The position numbers and the translations under genes were made by a program. This document shows positions 1-10,741 of a stretch of DNA of 64,000 nucleotides, in pieces; positions within the stretch are counted from its first letter, which is position 1, and each line of letters starts with the position of its first letter. A model generated the notes under the pieces. That model did no database searches. It saw only the letters and a list, made by a program, of their open reading frames with translations, and was not told the DNA's origin. Source of the stretch: Rhipidocladum racemiflorum (taxonomy: Eukaryota > Streptophyta > Magnoliopsida > Poales > Poaceae). The stretch spans positions 45,027,592-45,091,591 of the forward strand of contig CM070570.1 of the NCBI GenBank assembly GCA_036346355.1, given 5' to 3'.

Positions 1-968
1 GCAAGCAATTTAATTATAGGAATATTAATTACACAAAACAAATCACAAAAGAGCAAACCACAACGATGACACATGACTTTTTACCGTGACATTTGAAGAC
101 TTGCCGGTCTCCCTACGTTGAGGGTAAGCCCAAATAAATTGGAACGTCCACAGGAATTAAGCCAAACACATCGAATCCACTAATGGTAGCTCTTGTTCCT
201 CCTTCAAGTAGGTGAACTCTAACCTTCAAAACAATACCAAGCCTTCTCATAAGCTTCCTGAGAAGATCACTGGACTGTAATGCCTCAACGCCGTCTAGTT
301 ATCGGCAAACGCCAAGAGTAATAAACCAAGCCTTAACACATGCACAAGTGGATACTCAATCAACCTCTATATGCAACATGTACACCTATAGCTCTTCTCA
401 CCTTGCTCACAAGATACAACACATGAACAATTGAGTAGAAAAGTTCGCACTAGCTCAAGAGAGTGAAATGGGAAACATCAACCTTGCCCTCAACTAGTCA
501 CAAGGGGTATGTATAGTCCGCACACTAAAAACTAGGTGTTGGAGCCAAAATCAACAAAAATTTGTTAGATGTACGCGCAATTTTGTGATCATTTTAATTC
601 TTATAATAGATATCATTGTAATCGCAACATAGATACTAGGCATATTATAAACTACAGATTGTAGCATGATCATGAAAACAAATATACCTATCTCATATAT
701 ATATGTGCTAACTGAAAGATATCAAGAACAAGAATACTCCTAACACATGTAATCAACATTGCTACTGTAAAGTATTCTTGTAAGAATTTGATCGAAAGAG
801 ATTTAGATGCAACTTATAGAGAGACGCTCCAGCGAAGTTTGATGGAGAGTTAAATGGTGTCATGGAAGAAGACGTAGAGGAAGTAGTGAGCAGTCACGCA
901 AAGCGCTTCCTAAAAACCCGATTCACCCCTTCCTATGCAGGATCAAGAGAGGGAATGGTTTTGGAGAC
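1..968. other. AT-rich DNA without a recognisable gene
   Basis: I see no open frame with a recognisable domain, no RNA gene and no clear repeat structure here. Composition is AT-rich and resembles intergenic or decayed-element DNA. Confidence 0.5.
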
Positions 969-1260
969 CACTACTACAGAAAGGCTTATATTAGACGCAT
1001 CATCATTGACAGTTTTGAAAAACCGTCTGTGATGAGGAATATCATTGACGGTTCTATAGTGAAACCGTTAGTGAGATTATCACAAACGGTACTCTTCATA
1101 AACCATCAGTGATATACAACAATATCACAGACGGTTTTAGTATAAAACCGTCAGTGATGACTCCTGTATCTATCACAGACGGTTTTCAACTAAAACCGTC
1201 TGTGATATCGGATTATCATAGACAGTTCTAGCTACAAACCGTATGTGATACGAATGAGAC
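969..1260 (+). mobile_element. CACTA transposon terminus with subterminal repeats
   Basis: The segment starts CACTACTACAGAAAGG, a typical CACTA (En/Spm) terminus. At least six dispersed copies follow of a roughly 13-bp motif of the type ACAGACGGTTTT or AAACCGTCTGTGAT, in both orientations. Such subterminal motifs are transposase-binding arrays in this superfamily. The bases before the terminus are GAC. No partner end with the same terminus and duplication is visible nearby, so this is probably one end of a truncated or rearranged element. Confidence 0.6.
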
Positions 1261-1960
1261 CTATATAACCATACCGATGTTCCTCACGTAGACCTTAGCA
1301 CTTAGCATGCTTCACTTCCCCCAAACCCTAGCCCCCCTGTCGTCCTCATCCTCGGTGACCTCCCTCTTGGCGATCTCCTTGGCAACCTCCTCTCTGTGAC
1401 CTCCTACCCGACCTCCTCCCCCTCGGTGACCTCCTACCCGACCTCCTCCCCCTCGGTGATCGTTGATGGAGATGCTACTGTCAACGAGATGGAGAACTAA
1501 AGTGCCAACATTAATGGAGACAACCACCATGCTGCCAATAACAACACCTGCGATGGATGAAACTAGTTGTTCCCCACATGAATTTCTATGATATCTTGCA
1601 GTTATTTTGACTAAAAAACTTCAGTGTTATGAAAATGAAGCCTGGTGTATGTGGTGCTTGACTTTTGATGACTTTTAGTTGGATGGACAGTGTCTTCAAG
1701 TGAATGAAGCCTTCTGTGATGTCCTGCACTTTTGATGAATTTCTATATGTGGTAGTGAACATGAATGATGTATATATAGTGCCCATCGATGTTATTGTCT
1801 AGGGACTGGTGTATGGAAGCTGAACTTTTTATATGTTTGTTGATTGTTGCATGGATGTGTGTTGTTCAATTGATGATATGATGCATGGATGTATATGATT
1901 TACATATTAACGCTGAATCTGCCAAGTTGATTGCTATAAAAGTAATTTTTGCTTCAAAAA
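1261..1960. other. Probable CACTA interior, no gene recognised
   Basis: A C-rich, gene-like stretch around 1310-1470 contains an exact 30-bp tandem duplication (1396-1425 and 1426-1455). It could be a captured gene fragment, but I recognise no protein. The remainder is AT-rich with short frames only. Confidence 0.35.
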
Positions 1961-2653
1961 GTTGTGCTCTTTTTATTTTGCTGACGAGTAAAAACCATCA
2001 TGTTTACTTTCCTCACGGTAATAATGCAAGCAAGGAATTAAGTTTTGCTGATGGGTACAAACCATCAAGTTAAATTTTCCTGACAGTAAAAGAACAGTCA
2101 AGTTAATATATTTTACTAACGGGTTATAAACCGTCAACTTAAATTTTTCTAGCGGTAATAGAATAGTCATGGTAATAAGTTTTACTAACAGGTTATAACC
2201 GTCAACTTTAATTTTCTTGATGGTAATAGAATAGCCAAGGTAATAAATTTTATTGACGGGTTAAAACTGTTAGCTTTACTTTTCTTCACGGTAATTGAAC
2301 GGTCAAGGAAATCCATTTTTCCCTGACGGATAATACTGTTAGGTTTTATTTTCCCGAGGGGTAGCAGCCAAATAAATTAAATTTTCCTTTCCAGCTAGGG
2401 TTGAGAGGTTTTGTCTAACGGTTACCCATCAGTAAAATAAAACTTGACAGTTTCTTGTATTTTCCTGCGGTCTATAGCCATAAGGGAATCTCTATTTTCT
2501 GGCAGTGATTTGTGGCGGTAAATTTAATTTTTCTTTCCAGCTAGGGCTTAGAGGTTTTGTCTAACGGTACCCGTCAGTAAAATAAAACTTAACGGTTTCT
2601 TGTATTTTCTTGGCGGTCTGTAGCCGTAAGGGAATCTCTATTTTCTGGTAGTG
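1961..2653 (-). mobile_element. CACTA transposon end with subterminal repeats and a duplicated terminus
   Basis: The segment ends ATTTTCTGGTAGTG, whose reverse complement begins CACTACCAGAAAAT, a CACTA terminus. Inward lie repeated motifs of the type AACGGTTTA, AACCGTCAAC and TGACGGTAA. The last 145 bp (about 2509-2653) are a tandem duplicate of about 2364-2508, which also ends in a CACTA-like terminus (CTGGCAGTG). The 3 bases following are ATT, unlike the GAC beside the terminus at 969, so the two ends probably belong to different elements. Confidence 0.55.
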
Positions 2654-3379
2654 ATTTGTGGCTCCTTCGGCCATAGATCCTTCTACTGTCCTAAGCAAGA
2701 TCGATTCCTTATTCACTGTTGCCGATCCTTACATCATCATAAAGAGAATTGCTAAAGCTTGTAAGCTTTTGAGATTAATAGATCTTCAAAAGTGTCGACA
2801 CTTTTCCAAATCCAGAAGACATACGGGATTCTAAGATTGTCCTTTTGGGCAAAGAGTTTTATGCATACTTCTTCTAGGTTATCTATACCATACTGTATTA
2901 TGATAAGATGATACATGCTAGCGAAAGATGCACCAAGTACTACATCATAAGCACATTGAGAACTTAAATAATTGTAACCATGTATATATAAAATGACTGA
3001 AACTTTAGGAGCCACAACCAACTATTTTCCCTTCCTTGCTTGTGGTGTGCTGTCCTCAGCAATGGTATCTCCTTGAATAAGATAGATGTGTCATATATTC
3101 CATTAATGGGATGGATTTTCTACTTTTGGTGAAATCATCTCAGCAGAGTATACGAACTTGAGGTGGGAGCTCAATCTCGTCAGTCTCCCATATTCCAATC
3201 ATGTCTCTACCATGGTTTCTCCCTTTTCTCCGGCTGGCGTAATAAGAACGCATACCTTCGCACATATAGGATGAGTTTCACCATTCTCATTGGAAACAAA
3301 TAAGTTGAATATTCCTTCTGTTTCTCGCGTGATACAGTTTGACATGGGTTGATACCTGATTGGCTCCAAGTCGATAGCA
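2654..3379. other. Intergenic or decayed coding DNA
   Basis: A minus-strand frame of 89 codons (2752-3021) and another open stretch around 3190-3370 look compositionally coding. I recognise neither, and no start, intron or domain can be defended. Possibly old captured or transposase-related sequence. Confidence 0.3.
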
Positions 3380-3389
3380 GTAGAATGAA

Positions 3390-3490
3390 GGAATTTTTTA
3401 AATAATATTATTTTAATGAATATTTACAAAAATAATATGCTATTTAAAAAATAACTAAAATACCCTCATGTGTCCATTTGAAATGGCGAC
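3390..3490 (+). repeat. Left terminal inverted repeat of the MULE
   Basis: Begins GGAATTTTTTAAATAATATT and runs to the first GTCGCC-type palindrome. It pairs with the reverse complement of 26330-26424 at roughly 85 percent identity by eye. MULE termini commonly begin with G, as here. Confidence 0.8.
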
Positions 3491-3640
3491 ATGAGCCTAT
3501 CGCCATTTCAATTGGCAACACAGAGCAGTTGCAGCTCTCTGTCGCCATTTAAAATGGCGACAGAGGGGAAAATTCCATTTTTACCCTCTGTCGCCATTTC
3601 AAATGGACATAGGGTCTTGTCGCCATTTGGAATGGATATA
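3470..3640. repeat. Subterminal palindromic motif array of the MULE, left side
   Basis: At least four modules of the form GTCGCCATTT-N-AAATGGCGAC or half of it occur in 170 bp. Equivalent motifs lie at 26225-26340 beside the right end. They are candidate transposase-binding sites; this role is inferred from position, not shown. Confidence 0.65.
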
Positions 3641-3659
3641 GGTTCAATAAATTAAGGAA

Positions 3660-4600
3660 AAAATATCATATTTATCGGTGATAATTCATTTAGTATTGTA
3701 TAAAATTATTATTGTTAACCAAAAAATTCAAATTCAAATCATTATTAGTTTTGTATGAAGGAAAAAATACGAGGAAATATTTAATCTTTTGCTAGTAAGC
3801 TCCAAATCCAACGAAATAAGAAGCCTCTCTTGCATTTTTGCAAAAGCATTTAGGAATAAACTCGGTTGAATAAACCAAATGATTATAAGAAGCCTCTCTT
3901 GCATGCAACAAGAGCTAGTTAAAATATGGATAAAATGAACATAAAATTTGGTAAAACCAGTTTTGTTGTGTTTCTGGGGTCACAAGGATCCCAAATATAC
4001 AAAAATATTTAAGTTTAGCCATCGTATGCATTATTTTTTCTGTAGTCAAAGTTTCAATACTAGAAACGCTTGTCTTTTTGGCAGCCCGTAAAATATCATG
4101 TTTAAATATAATTTTTTAGGAAGAATGGACTAGATCTGCTCTTTGATATATGGACTACCATATTCTGGAAAAATATTTAATTTACACCTTGCTTTGCATT
4201 TAAATTGTACTAGTGCAATAACCTTAAGTATTATAATCGACAACAACTCATGTTATGAATAGTTAAGTCCAGGAAAACTTTAGCGAAAGTGTTTAAGTCA
4301 TAAGGATCATTGTGAAAAGCACGTAGATGCAGCTAGTATCCTTGGTAAGCAAACCCAACATGTGTAAATCATTTCTTTTGCAAATCGTACTTAGGGCTAA
4401 GTACCATTCACGCAAACACCCTTACTATGTCTTAATTTTATTAATCTAGATAATCTTAGCTTCTTGAATTCGAATATATGCAATAGAACAACTTAAATTA
4501 TTTGTTGAACACATATCAGGGCACATACAACGAAAGTTCAGATGATGAAATAAGCAATAGATTATATTACAAGGGCATTACAGTAGTAAAGAAATTGCTA
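3660..4600. other. MULE left arm, non-coding, homologous to 28920-29400
   Basis: AT-rich DNA with no gene. A stretch around 4071-4250 matches 29224-29400 at about 80 percent by eye, which ties this element to the second MULE end described at 28270. No other function is visible. Confidence 0.5.
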
Positions 4601-4639
4601 GATGAACTAAGGAAGGCACTGTTTGTCATGGTGGAACAA

Positions 4640-5930
4640 GTGGTCGTTCCGCCTATCTGGGTAGAGAGGGAATGATGTCCAACATTTTCTGCGCATTACC
4701 GTTCCCATGTAAGTTTTGCGATTTGTTTTCGGACACCGCTCAATCCCTCTTATGAAAGAACTCCATCAGGATGCGCACTTCTCCTAGCTGTCGCCGATTG
4801 AGTGGCCTATGCCATACGTCTCAGGGGTATAAGACCGAACTTTTTGGTCTTTATGTGAATTTTTTCCCTCCCGTATGGGCATATCATCCCGATTCCCGAC
4901 GTCCCCTATGTTAATACCACCCGGGTCTCGGATGGTATGCGTAACCCATCAAGGATTTGTTGTGTAGTGCAGACCTCGGCCGGCTACTTCCCCTTGTCCC
5001 TTCCTCTTCGAGAGGAGGTACCCTGCTGCACTTTTGGTGCGTTGGTCATTGGTGGAGACTTGCCAAGATGCCTGCTCTGTTTTGGCTCGCACTCCACCGT
5101 GTGGTGCAGGAGGTTTGAGTTGGGCTTGTCCTTGTATAACCGAAAGCGTGCCCTGTAGTCAATGCAGTATGCCCGCTGTGGTCGTTGAATAGCACTGTAG
5201 GCGTACTTGGGGTCAGGCTTTTCTGGGCGGTAGTAGCACCATGGAGAGTGTTTCTCCCCCTAGTTATCCCATGAGGGAGGTGAGATGTGGGTGGTACGTC
5301 TCCGGGTCCACCCAGTTGAAGCAACCTCATGATTCATCCGTAGCCAATGGGCACTGGTAGAATCTCCGGTCGGCTAGATCATCGTTGTAGGTATCAACCG
5401 CTGCCTGCAGGCCGTGTTCGCAAACTTTGGGTGGCACCTGAGGATGTTCACCCTTTGACTTGAGCAATTTCGCAAGTTTCTTTTTAAAGTCCTGTTTGCA
5501 ACAAACTAGTTTAGAATTATTATTTTGTGAGTGAAGCATGAGCATATCGCATGAAACTCACTGATTGGTTGGTCCCTTGCCTACCGGCCCTGAACTCCGG
5601 TCGATCTTGAACGGGGATATATTCCGGCGGCCTCTCCCACTGGGTGCAGTTCTCGGGCAAAGTGGGGTGGGCGTCGTGGCAGTTGTAGACAAATTCATAG
5701 TCATGTCGTTTCAGCCCATCTATGCATTGGAAGAAGCAACACCAGTCCTTGTGCTAAAAAAACAAAGAAGGATGCATGAAATGGTAATGTTACCCTGTAT
5801 TGTATGGACACTGGTAAGTTTACCTCATAGAGACGGGAACGGCAGTAGTGAGCGCAGGCGGTTGTATCTCCGTGCTTAGATTGCATCATCTTCGCTGGAA
5901 GGTTGTAGTCGCATTTCGGCCAGGGCAACT
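4640..5930 (-). pseudogene. GRF-like zinc-finger protein gene, decayed
   Basis: Two zinc-ribbon-like modules are read on the minus strand. The first (about 5930-5600) begins WPKCDYNLPAKMMQSKHGD, later ACAHYCRSRLYE, then after a probable intron a CCFFQ segment. The second (about 5450-5300) has KVCEHGLQAAVDTYNDD, then RRFYQC and further on GCFNWVD. The order C-x-C/H-G, FYxC, CxFxW is that of GRF-type zinc fingers. Downstream (5040-4640) the frame continues as a basic Ser/Arg-rich tail with stop codons. In grass genomes such proteins are often annotated near PMD genes. The function is unknown; I infer a nucleic-acid-binding role only from the zinc-finger type. It lies inside the MULE and is not intact. 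Confidence 0.5.
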
Positions 5931-6149
5931 CCGGCAGAACTGGGGCGTCATGCTACTAGCATCCGGGTATTTTGGGGGGATAAGTTCTGCTTGTTGAAGA
6001 GCCGATGGTAGAACGATATCATGCCCTAATTTGTGTAGATTAGGCTGATGTTTATTGCTAGTTTGGCGGTAGTGGATGTATATCCCTCGACCAATTTTAT
6101 AGTGGTGGTGAGGGGCTTCTCCACACAACTACAGCACTTATCGATTTTG
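5931..6149. other. Upstream region of the GRF-like gene
   Basis: No gene or repeat recognised. It lies between the GRF-like pseudogene and the 28-bp tandem array. Confidence 0.3.
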
Positions 6150-6495
6150 GAAAGCTTGATGGCCTGTCATCCTTTATGAAAGCTGCATGGACCGTCACCC
6201 CTTTGGCAAAGTTGCATGGCCTGTCACCCTCATTCAAAGCTGCATGACATCGACCTGTTACCTCTGTGAAAGCTGCACGACCTGTCACCATCTATCAAAG
6301 CAGGTCGTCCTGTCACTCTTTATGAAAGCCACATGAGTTGTCACCATCAATGAAAGCTGCTCAACCTATCACCCTCTGTCAAAGCTGCACGACCTATCGC
6401 CCATTGTGAATGCTACTCGACCTATCACCCACTATGAAGCTACATGACTAGTCACCCTCAATTAAAGCTGCACAACCTGTCACCCTCATTCAAAG
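6150..6495. repeat. 28-bp tandem minisatellite, about 12 copies
   Basis: Diverged copies of a 28-bp unit of the form AAGCTGCACGACCTGTCACC plus 8 variable bases repeat head to tail, with length changes of one to five bases in a few copies. The period is not a multiple of three and the copies contain stops, so this is not a protein repeat. Confidence 0.8.
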
Positions 6496-6639
6496 CTATT
6501 CGATTGAAATAGGGAAGAAAACAGAGGGACAAGCACAAATGGAGCAGGTCTCTCAATGAAATAGAACTAAATTTTCACTGTCACATCATATCCAAGTAGT
6601 ATATTAGAATGAAAGGAAAAAAACTAGCTGGCGCCCCTA

Positions 6640-9600
6640 CGTGGTGCGACCCCTCGTGTGGTCCCAGGCCTCTTACGATGTTGAACATGTCCGAATGGAT
6701 ACGTCAACTGGTCAGGGGGCTATCCATGAGTACTCCTAGTAGGTTATACTGGTGCCGTCAGGATAACGAAGGGGGCCTGCGATGGCAGAGTCGGTCCGGA
6801 CACATCGGGGATCTGCGACGGACCAAGGACAACACCTGTCATCTCTGGCTGGGGGTCCACAAACCACCCTTCTATAGTGGTGTCATCAAAGTGGGATGAA
6901 CTACCGGAGTGGGTCGTGCTGCGGTCATCGGTGGGTCCTGACAAATATTGCACGTTACTACACCACATAATCTAAAGAACGTTGTAGACAAAGGGAGACC
7001 ACGAAGGTACACCTGTAGTCATGTGGGCAGCGGAATGGTGCTAGTTGGAGCCCCCTGGGACATCGGGAGGAGGGGCGGGAGGCGTGTGCGTTGTCCCGGG
7101 TGCAGTGTGTGACGTGTGTCGCCCACGTACAGCAGACAAACGGCCGGGGATAAACTTGAGTAGCTTAGTGTCATACTTTATCTAGGATAAACTCTCTAAG
7201 CCTCAAAGGTTTGCGAAAGAGAGTGAAGCTTAGGAAACATTTGTTGATGGCTCCTAGTCGAGGATGTGCTTCACTAGGCCTAACTCTCTATACCGTTTTG
7301 TGCGCGTTAATCTCGAAAATTTGCATTTAAAGAGATGTTTGAGCATGAGGGTTCTCTAATGGTCTTGTAGCTTCCCAAAGTGTTGACTAGGTTGAACTGT
7401 AGTATATCCATTTGCTTTTTAGGTTGGCTTTGCTTTTAGTCTTGAAATTATGCTAAGTGTTGCTATTGTTGAAATCATGCAAAAGTAACATAACTTTTTT
7501 TGAGCTAGTTAGCAAAAAATTAAAATATGCCATTGGATATGATTTAGGACGACATAATCTAAACTTGAGTAGCTTGGTGTCATAATTTATCTAAGTGATC
7601 ACTTGCATAATTTATCTAAAATTAAAATATGCCATTGTTCAATATGAGTATTTGACTTTATTTGAGCAATGTGTGCTCAGGTTTGAGTTTGATTTGAATT
7701 GAAATTCAAAAGGAAGCAATTTGAGTTGTGTTAGCTTCTTGCGGTACTACCGGCCTATGGCTGGTGGTAGTACTAACATGATGAACAAGACATGATTAAT
7801 TATGAGCAGTTGAACAATTATTGCATATTTTTTTTGGACAATGCTATGTGATGGTTTTCCTTGTCTTTGATAGTTGCAGGATGACGGTGCTAGGCCATGG
7901 TGAGGCGGATGATGACCAGGACTAGGCGAGGTGCGTTGGAGGTCCAAACGGTCGAAGATCATCGGAAGATAATCGGAGACGGAGTCCGGGAAAGTCAAGA
8001 AGGCAAGGAAAGGCAATGATACTAGCTAGATGCCACGAGGATTGATGAGGGCCGTTGGATCGTGGTCTAGTTGATAGTTTAGCGGGTCTAGGTAGTATGC
8101 TTTGAAAACCGTGCAAGAAAACCCATTATGTGTGTGGGTTTTGAGTTGCCCTTGCATGGTTGTGTGAGAGGGTCAATCCTAGCCCTTGGTGGAGTGCTCT
8201 AGGGTTGAGGGACTCATCCAAGGGTGGTAGGTGGCCCAAGAGTAGTATAAATAGAGGGGGAGAGGTGCCCTCCCTCACTTGAAGGTTTGAGTTGCTCCTT
8301 TGAACTCCGCCCAAGAGTAGCACTAACGTGTGGACACTCGTTAGGACGATGTCACCAGTAGGGGGAACGCCTGCCGGAGACCGAACTGCCTCATGATGCG
8401 GTGGGTGGCGTAGGTCTCAACGTACACGTCGTAAACCAGGTGACGCCATGTCAGCTAGTAAGTGGTGTCACTGGTGCACTGGAGCGAAAGTCCCTGAGGT
8501 GCTCGCGCGGCGACAAGCTCTGAGAGGTACATGCGCCAAATGACGCGATCATCCGTCAGCTGGTCAAACATTGCTATTTACTCAGGGTACGAAGCGTGCA
8601 ACATAACTGGGGTGAAAGTCGGCTGCAAAAAATGGAATAAATGACCGTTAATATGATAAAGTCTTGTTAAAGTGAAACATAGCAAATAATTTTATCATTT
8701 ATGATAAAGTTTATTATACTAACCCGTTGACAACACCACAATGACCCCATGGTAAGACGTCAACGTCATCCCCAGGGGGCATGTAGAAGCTTGCGCCGTA
8801 AGGTGCCAAGTCCATCTATGGCCATCCTCTCGAACGACCACAGCTGAAGCAGTAGAGGACACCCGTGAGAATGGAGGAGTCGGCCACGCGACGACACCAA
8901 TCGTAAAGGGCCTGGTAGGTGGCAGCCAGTATAGCTAGTCCCTAAGCCAACTACGGGATCTGCTCTAGGTCGGTGTCCGCGATCGTCCTAGCGAACTGGA
9001 TCATGTACTTGTCGATGCTATCCCCATGGCTCGAGCAAAACATGACCCAGCCAAACAGCCAGATCAGGTACGCCTTGAAGTGGCGGCTGACGATGTTGTC
9101 CCCCGCTCCGTCCACCATCCTCTTGTGCTACAAAAGGTGATGCTCAAGTCAAGAACTATAAGGCAAAATGAAATACAAAATTAGACAAATTAAACCGCAC
9201 TTACATAGAACTGCACCAGCCACTTCTACGTCGAACCATGCGTAGAAGCGAAAGGTGTGTACCCTGCCTCCTCGGCTAGCATGCCCGCGAACCGATCTAA
9301 GAGCTCCGTCCGCCACTCCGCGTCGATGTCAACGGGCACCACGGCGTCACCGGAGCAAGGTAACCCCAAGAGGTAACTGACGTCCTCTAGTGTGGGCGCC
9401 ATCTCACCACACAGTAGGTGAAACATGTGCGTCTCCAGGCGCCAACGGTCCACCAGAGCTATCAGTAAGCTTCGATCGTACAGGAACCTCCTGGAGGCTC
9501 CCCGTCTATCCTGCGCGTCTGCTGCTGTCGCCTCTACCATCCTAGCTAATGGAAGCAACCCCGCCACTCTCAATCTGTAGAAAAATATTGTAAGTACTAT

Positions 9601-9813
9601 CGCTACACACATACAAGACATTGTAATAACGCAACTATGAGATGAGTGCACTAATGTCGGAATCCACCGATCATCAATCCTCCATGCTCTCATGGGGGTG
9701 CGCAAGCGTAGGGCGCTAAGCTCGAATGCTTCCTCCCCGTCCTCTGGTGGCGAGGTGGCTAAGTGGCTCTGATGAGTCGCGTCTATCACCAGGTCAAGCA
9801 ACTCGTAAGCCAT
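6640..9813 (-). pseudogene. Plant mobile domain (PMD, MAIN-like) gene, decayed and interrupted
   Basis: Starts with an ATG at 9813 (MAYELLDL). An open stretch to 9226 contains the PMD hallmarks RTPMRAWRIDDRWIP, LIALVDRWRLETHMFHL, CGEMAPTLEDVSYLLGLP, then a stop before KWLVQFY. A probable intron with a TTCTACAG acceptor falls near 9578-9655 and a GTAAGT donor lies near 9205. The next exon (9129-8825) reads HFKAYLIWLFGWVMF and ILAATYQALYDW but has two in-frame stops and a frameshift. Further homologous segments reach 8335, and after an inserted block the C-terminal region resumes at 7141-6640. The PMD is a transposon-associated domain found in retrotransposons, MULEs and host MAIN proteins. This copy sits inside a MULE on the same strand as MURA. 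It is not functional as read. Confidence 0.75.
7145..8333 (+). mobile_element. Insertion of LTR-like DNA inside the PMD gene
   Basis: PMD homology stops near 8333 and resumes near 7141, so about 1.2 kb was inserted. Near its right side is a promoter-like stretch with TATAAATAG (about 8235), suggesting an LTR in plus orientation. Internal duplications are visible: an AAACTTGAGTAGCTT motif at 7152 and 7561, and AATTAAAATATGCCATTG at 7517 and 7618. It also carries GGTACTACCGG and GGTAGTACT motifs near 7742-7776, which recur at 55.9-57.6 kb. I could not fix the termini or a target duplication. Confidence 0.4.
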
Positions 9814-10014
9814 ACCTGCAATTCAATAGTTCAATGTCAGCAATTACAAAATGAAAACAACAATTACAAAAAAAATATACATACGAAATGAAAATAACAG
9901 TTACAAAAATGAAAACAGTAATTCAATAGTACAACTCGAATATACATACAAAATGAAAACAACAATTACAAAAATGAAAATAGCAATTTAATAGTACAAC
10001 TTGAATACACATAC
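9814..10014. repeat. AT-rich degenerate tandem repeat left of the Tat element
   Basis: Repeated units of the type AAAATGAAAACAACAATTAC with interspersed TCAATAGTACAACTCGAATA. The same repeat continues after the retrotransposon at 21848-22010, so the Tat element landed inside this array. Confidence 0.7.
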
Positions 10015-10019
10015 AAAAT
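10015..10019. repeat. Left target-site duplication of the Tat element (AAAAT)
   Basis: AAAAT immediately precedes the 5' LTR and is repeated at 21843-21847 immediately after the 3' LTR. Five bases is the size expected for Ty3/gypsy integration. Confidence 0.9.
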
Positions 10020-10689
10020 TGTCGGGGGGTCGGGTAGACCCCACGAAATTACCTCGGGTGCCACGAGGGGCGCGGGCTCACTGCTGCCCGAACCACCGGA
10101 AGGCCGTCCCCCGGGACGACCTAGCCAGGCGCCACGAGCAGCACGAGGTCGTTCCCGGCCTGGTCACGAGGAGGTTGTTCCAAGGAACGGCCTAGCCAGG
10201 ACCTTTTAGGAGGTCGCATGACCTGGTGGACCGATAGCTCGTGCTCGGGCCGAAGTGGCCGAGTTCGGAGTTAGACGTTAGCCGACCTGACGTGATCCCG
10301 AGGTCGGTAACCACCCGCTACGTAACTTCCGCTAGTTCGTTGCGATCTCCGCGGGAACGTGGCAGGAATGTAGGATCCGTTAGTTACCACGTTGGACCTG
10401 GTCGGACGTGAAGTTAGTGGGTTTGAACAAGCACACCCCTTTGTAAGCTATAAAAGCATCCCCACCATGAAGGGGACAGACAACTTTTTCTGCACAAAGA
10501 TATACACGAGCTGGAGTAGGGCTATTATCTCCTTCTTGAGAGGCCCGAACCAGGGTAAACTACAGTGTCCCTGCCCGTTGAAGTCCAGTGAGTCACTCCT
10601 CTGAGTATCCCATCACGTGAGAAGGGGTCGCAGTTGGTCCCTCCACCAACAAGTAAGCTCGGCGGGGGCCTGCTCCCCAATCGTCGACA
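10020..10689 (+). repeat. 5' LTR of the Tat-lineage retrotransposon, 670 bp
   Basis: Begins TGTCGGGGGGTCGG and ends CAATCGTCGACA, with TG...CA ends. It has the same length as the 3' LTR at 21173-21842, from which it differs at three positions only (10148, 10320, 10329), all transitions. A TATAAAA box lies at 10449-10455 and would place transcript starts about 30 bp downstream. Confidence 0.95.
10449..10455 (+). promoter_or_regulatory. TATA box of the Tat 5' LTR
   Basis: TATAAAA within the LTR, repeated in the 3' LTR at 21602-21608. It is the only good TATA match in the LTR and lies about 240 bp before the LTR end. Confidence 0.6.
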
Positions 10690-10691
10690 GC

Positions 10692-10709
10692 TGGCGCCGT
10701 CCGTGGGGA
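10692..10709 (+). other. Primer-binding site of the Tat element
   Basis: TGGCGCCGTCCGTGGGGA begins two bases after the LTR end. The TGGCGCCGT start matches the 3' end of plant tRNA-Asp, while the rest diverges, so the priming tRNA is uncertain. Position directly after the LTR supports the role. Confidence 0.75.
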
Positions 10710-10741
10710 CCGACTTTCCCTTTCGTGAGGAATCCCGGAGG

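Noticed and set aside
6150..6495. CRISPR-like array of regularly spaced repeats
   Set aside because: Units are contiguous, diverged and of 28 bp with no unique spacers, in a plant nuclear transposon; it is a minisatellite.
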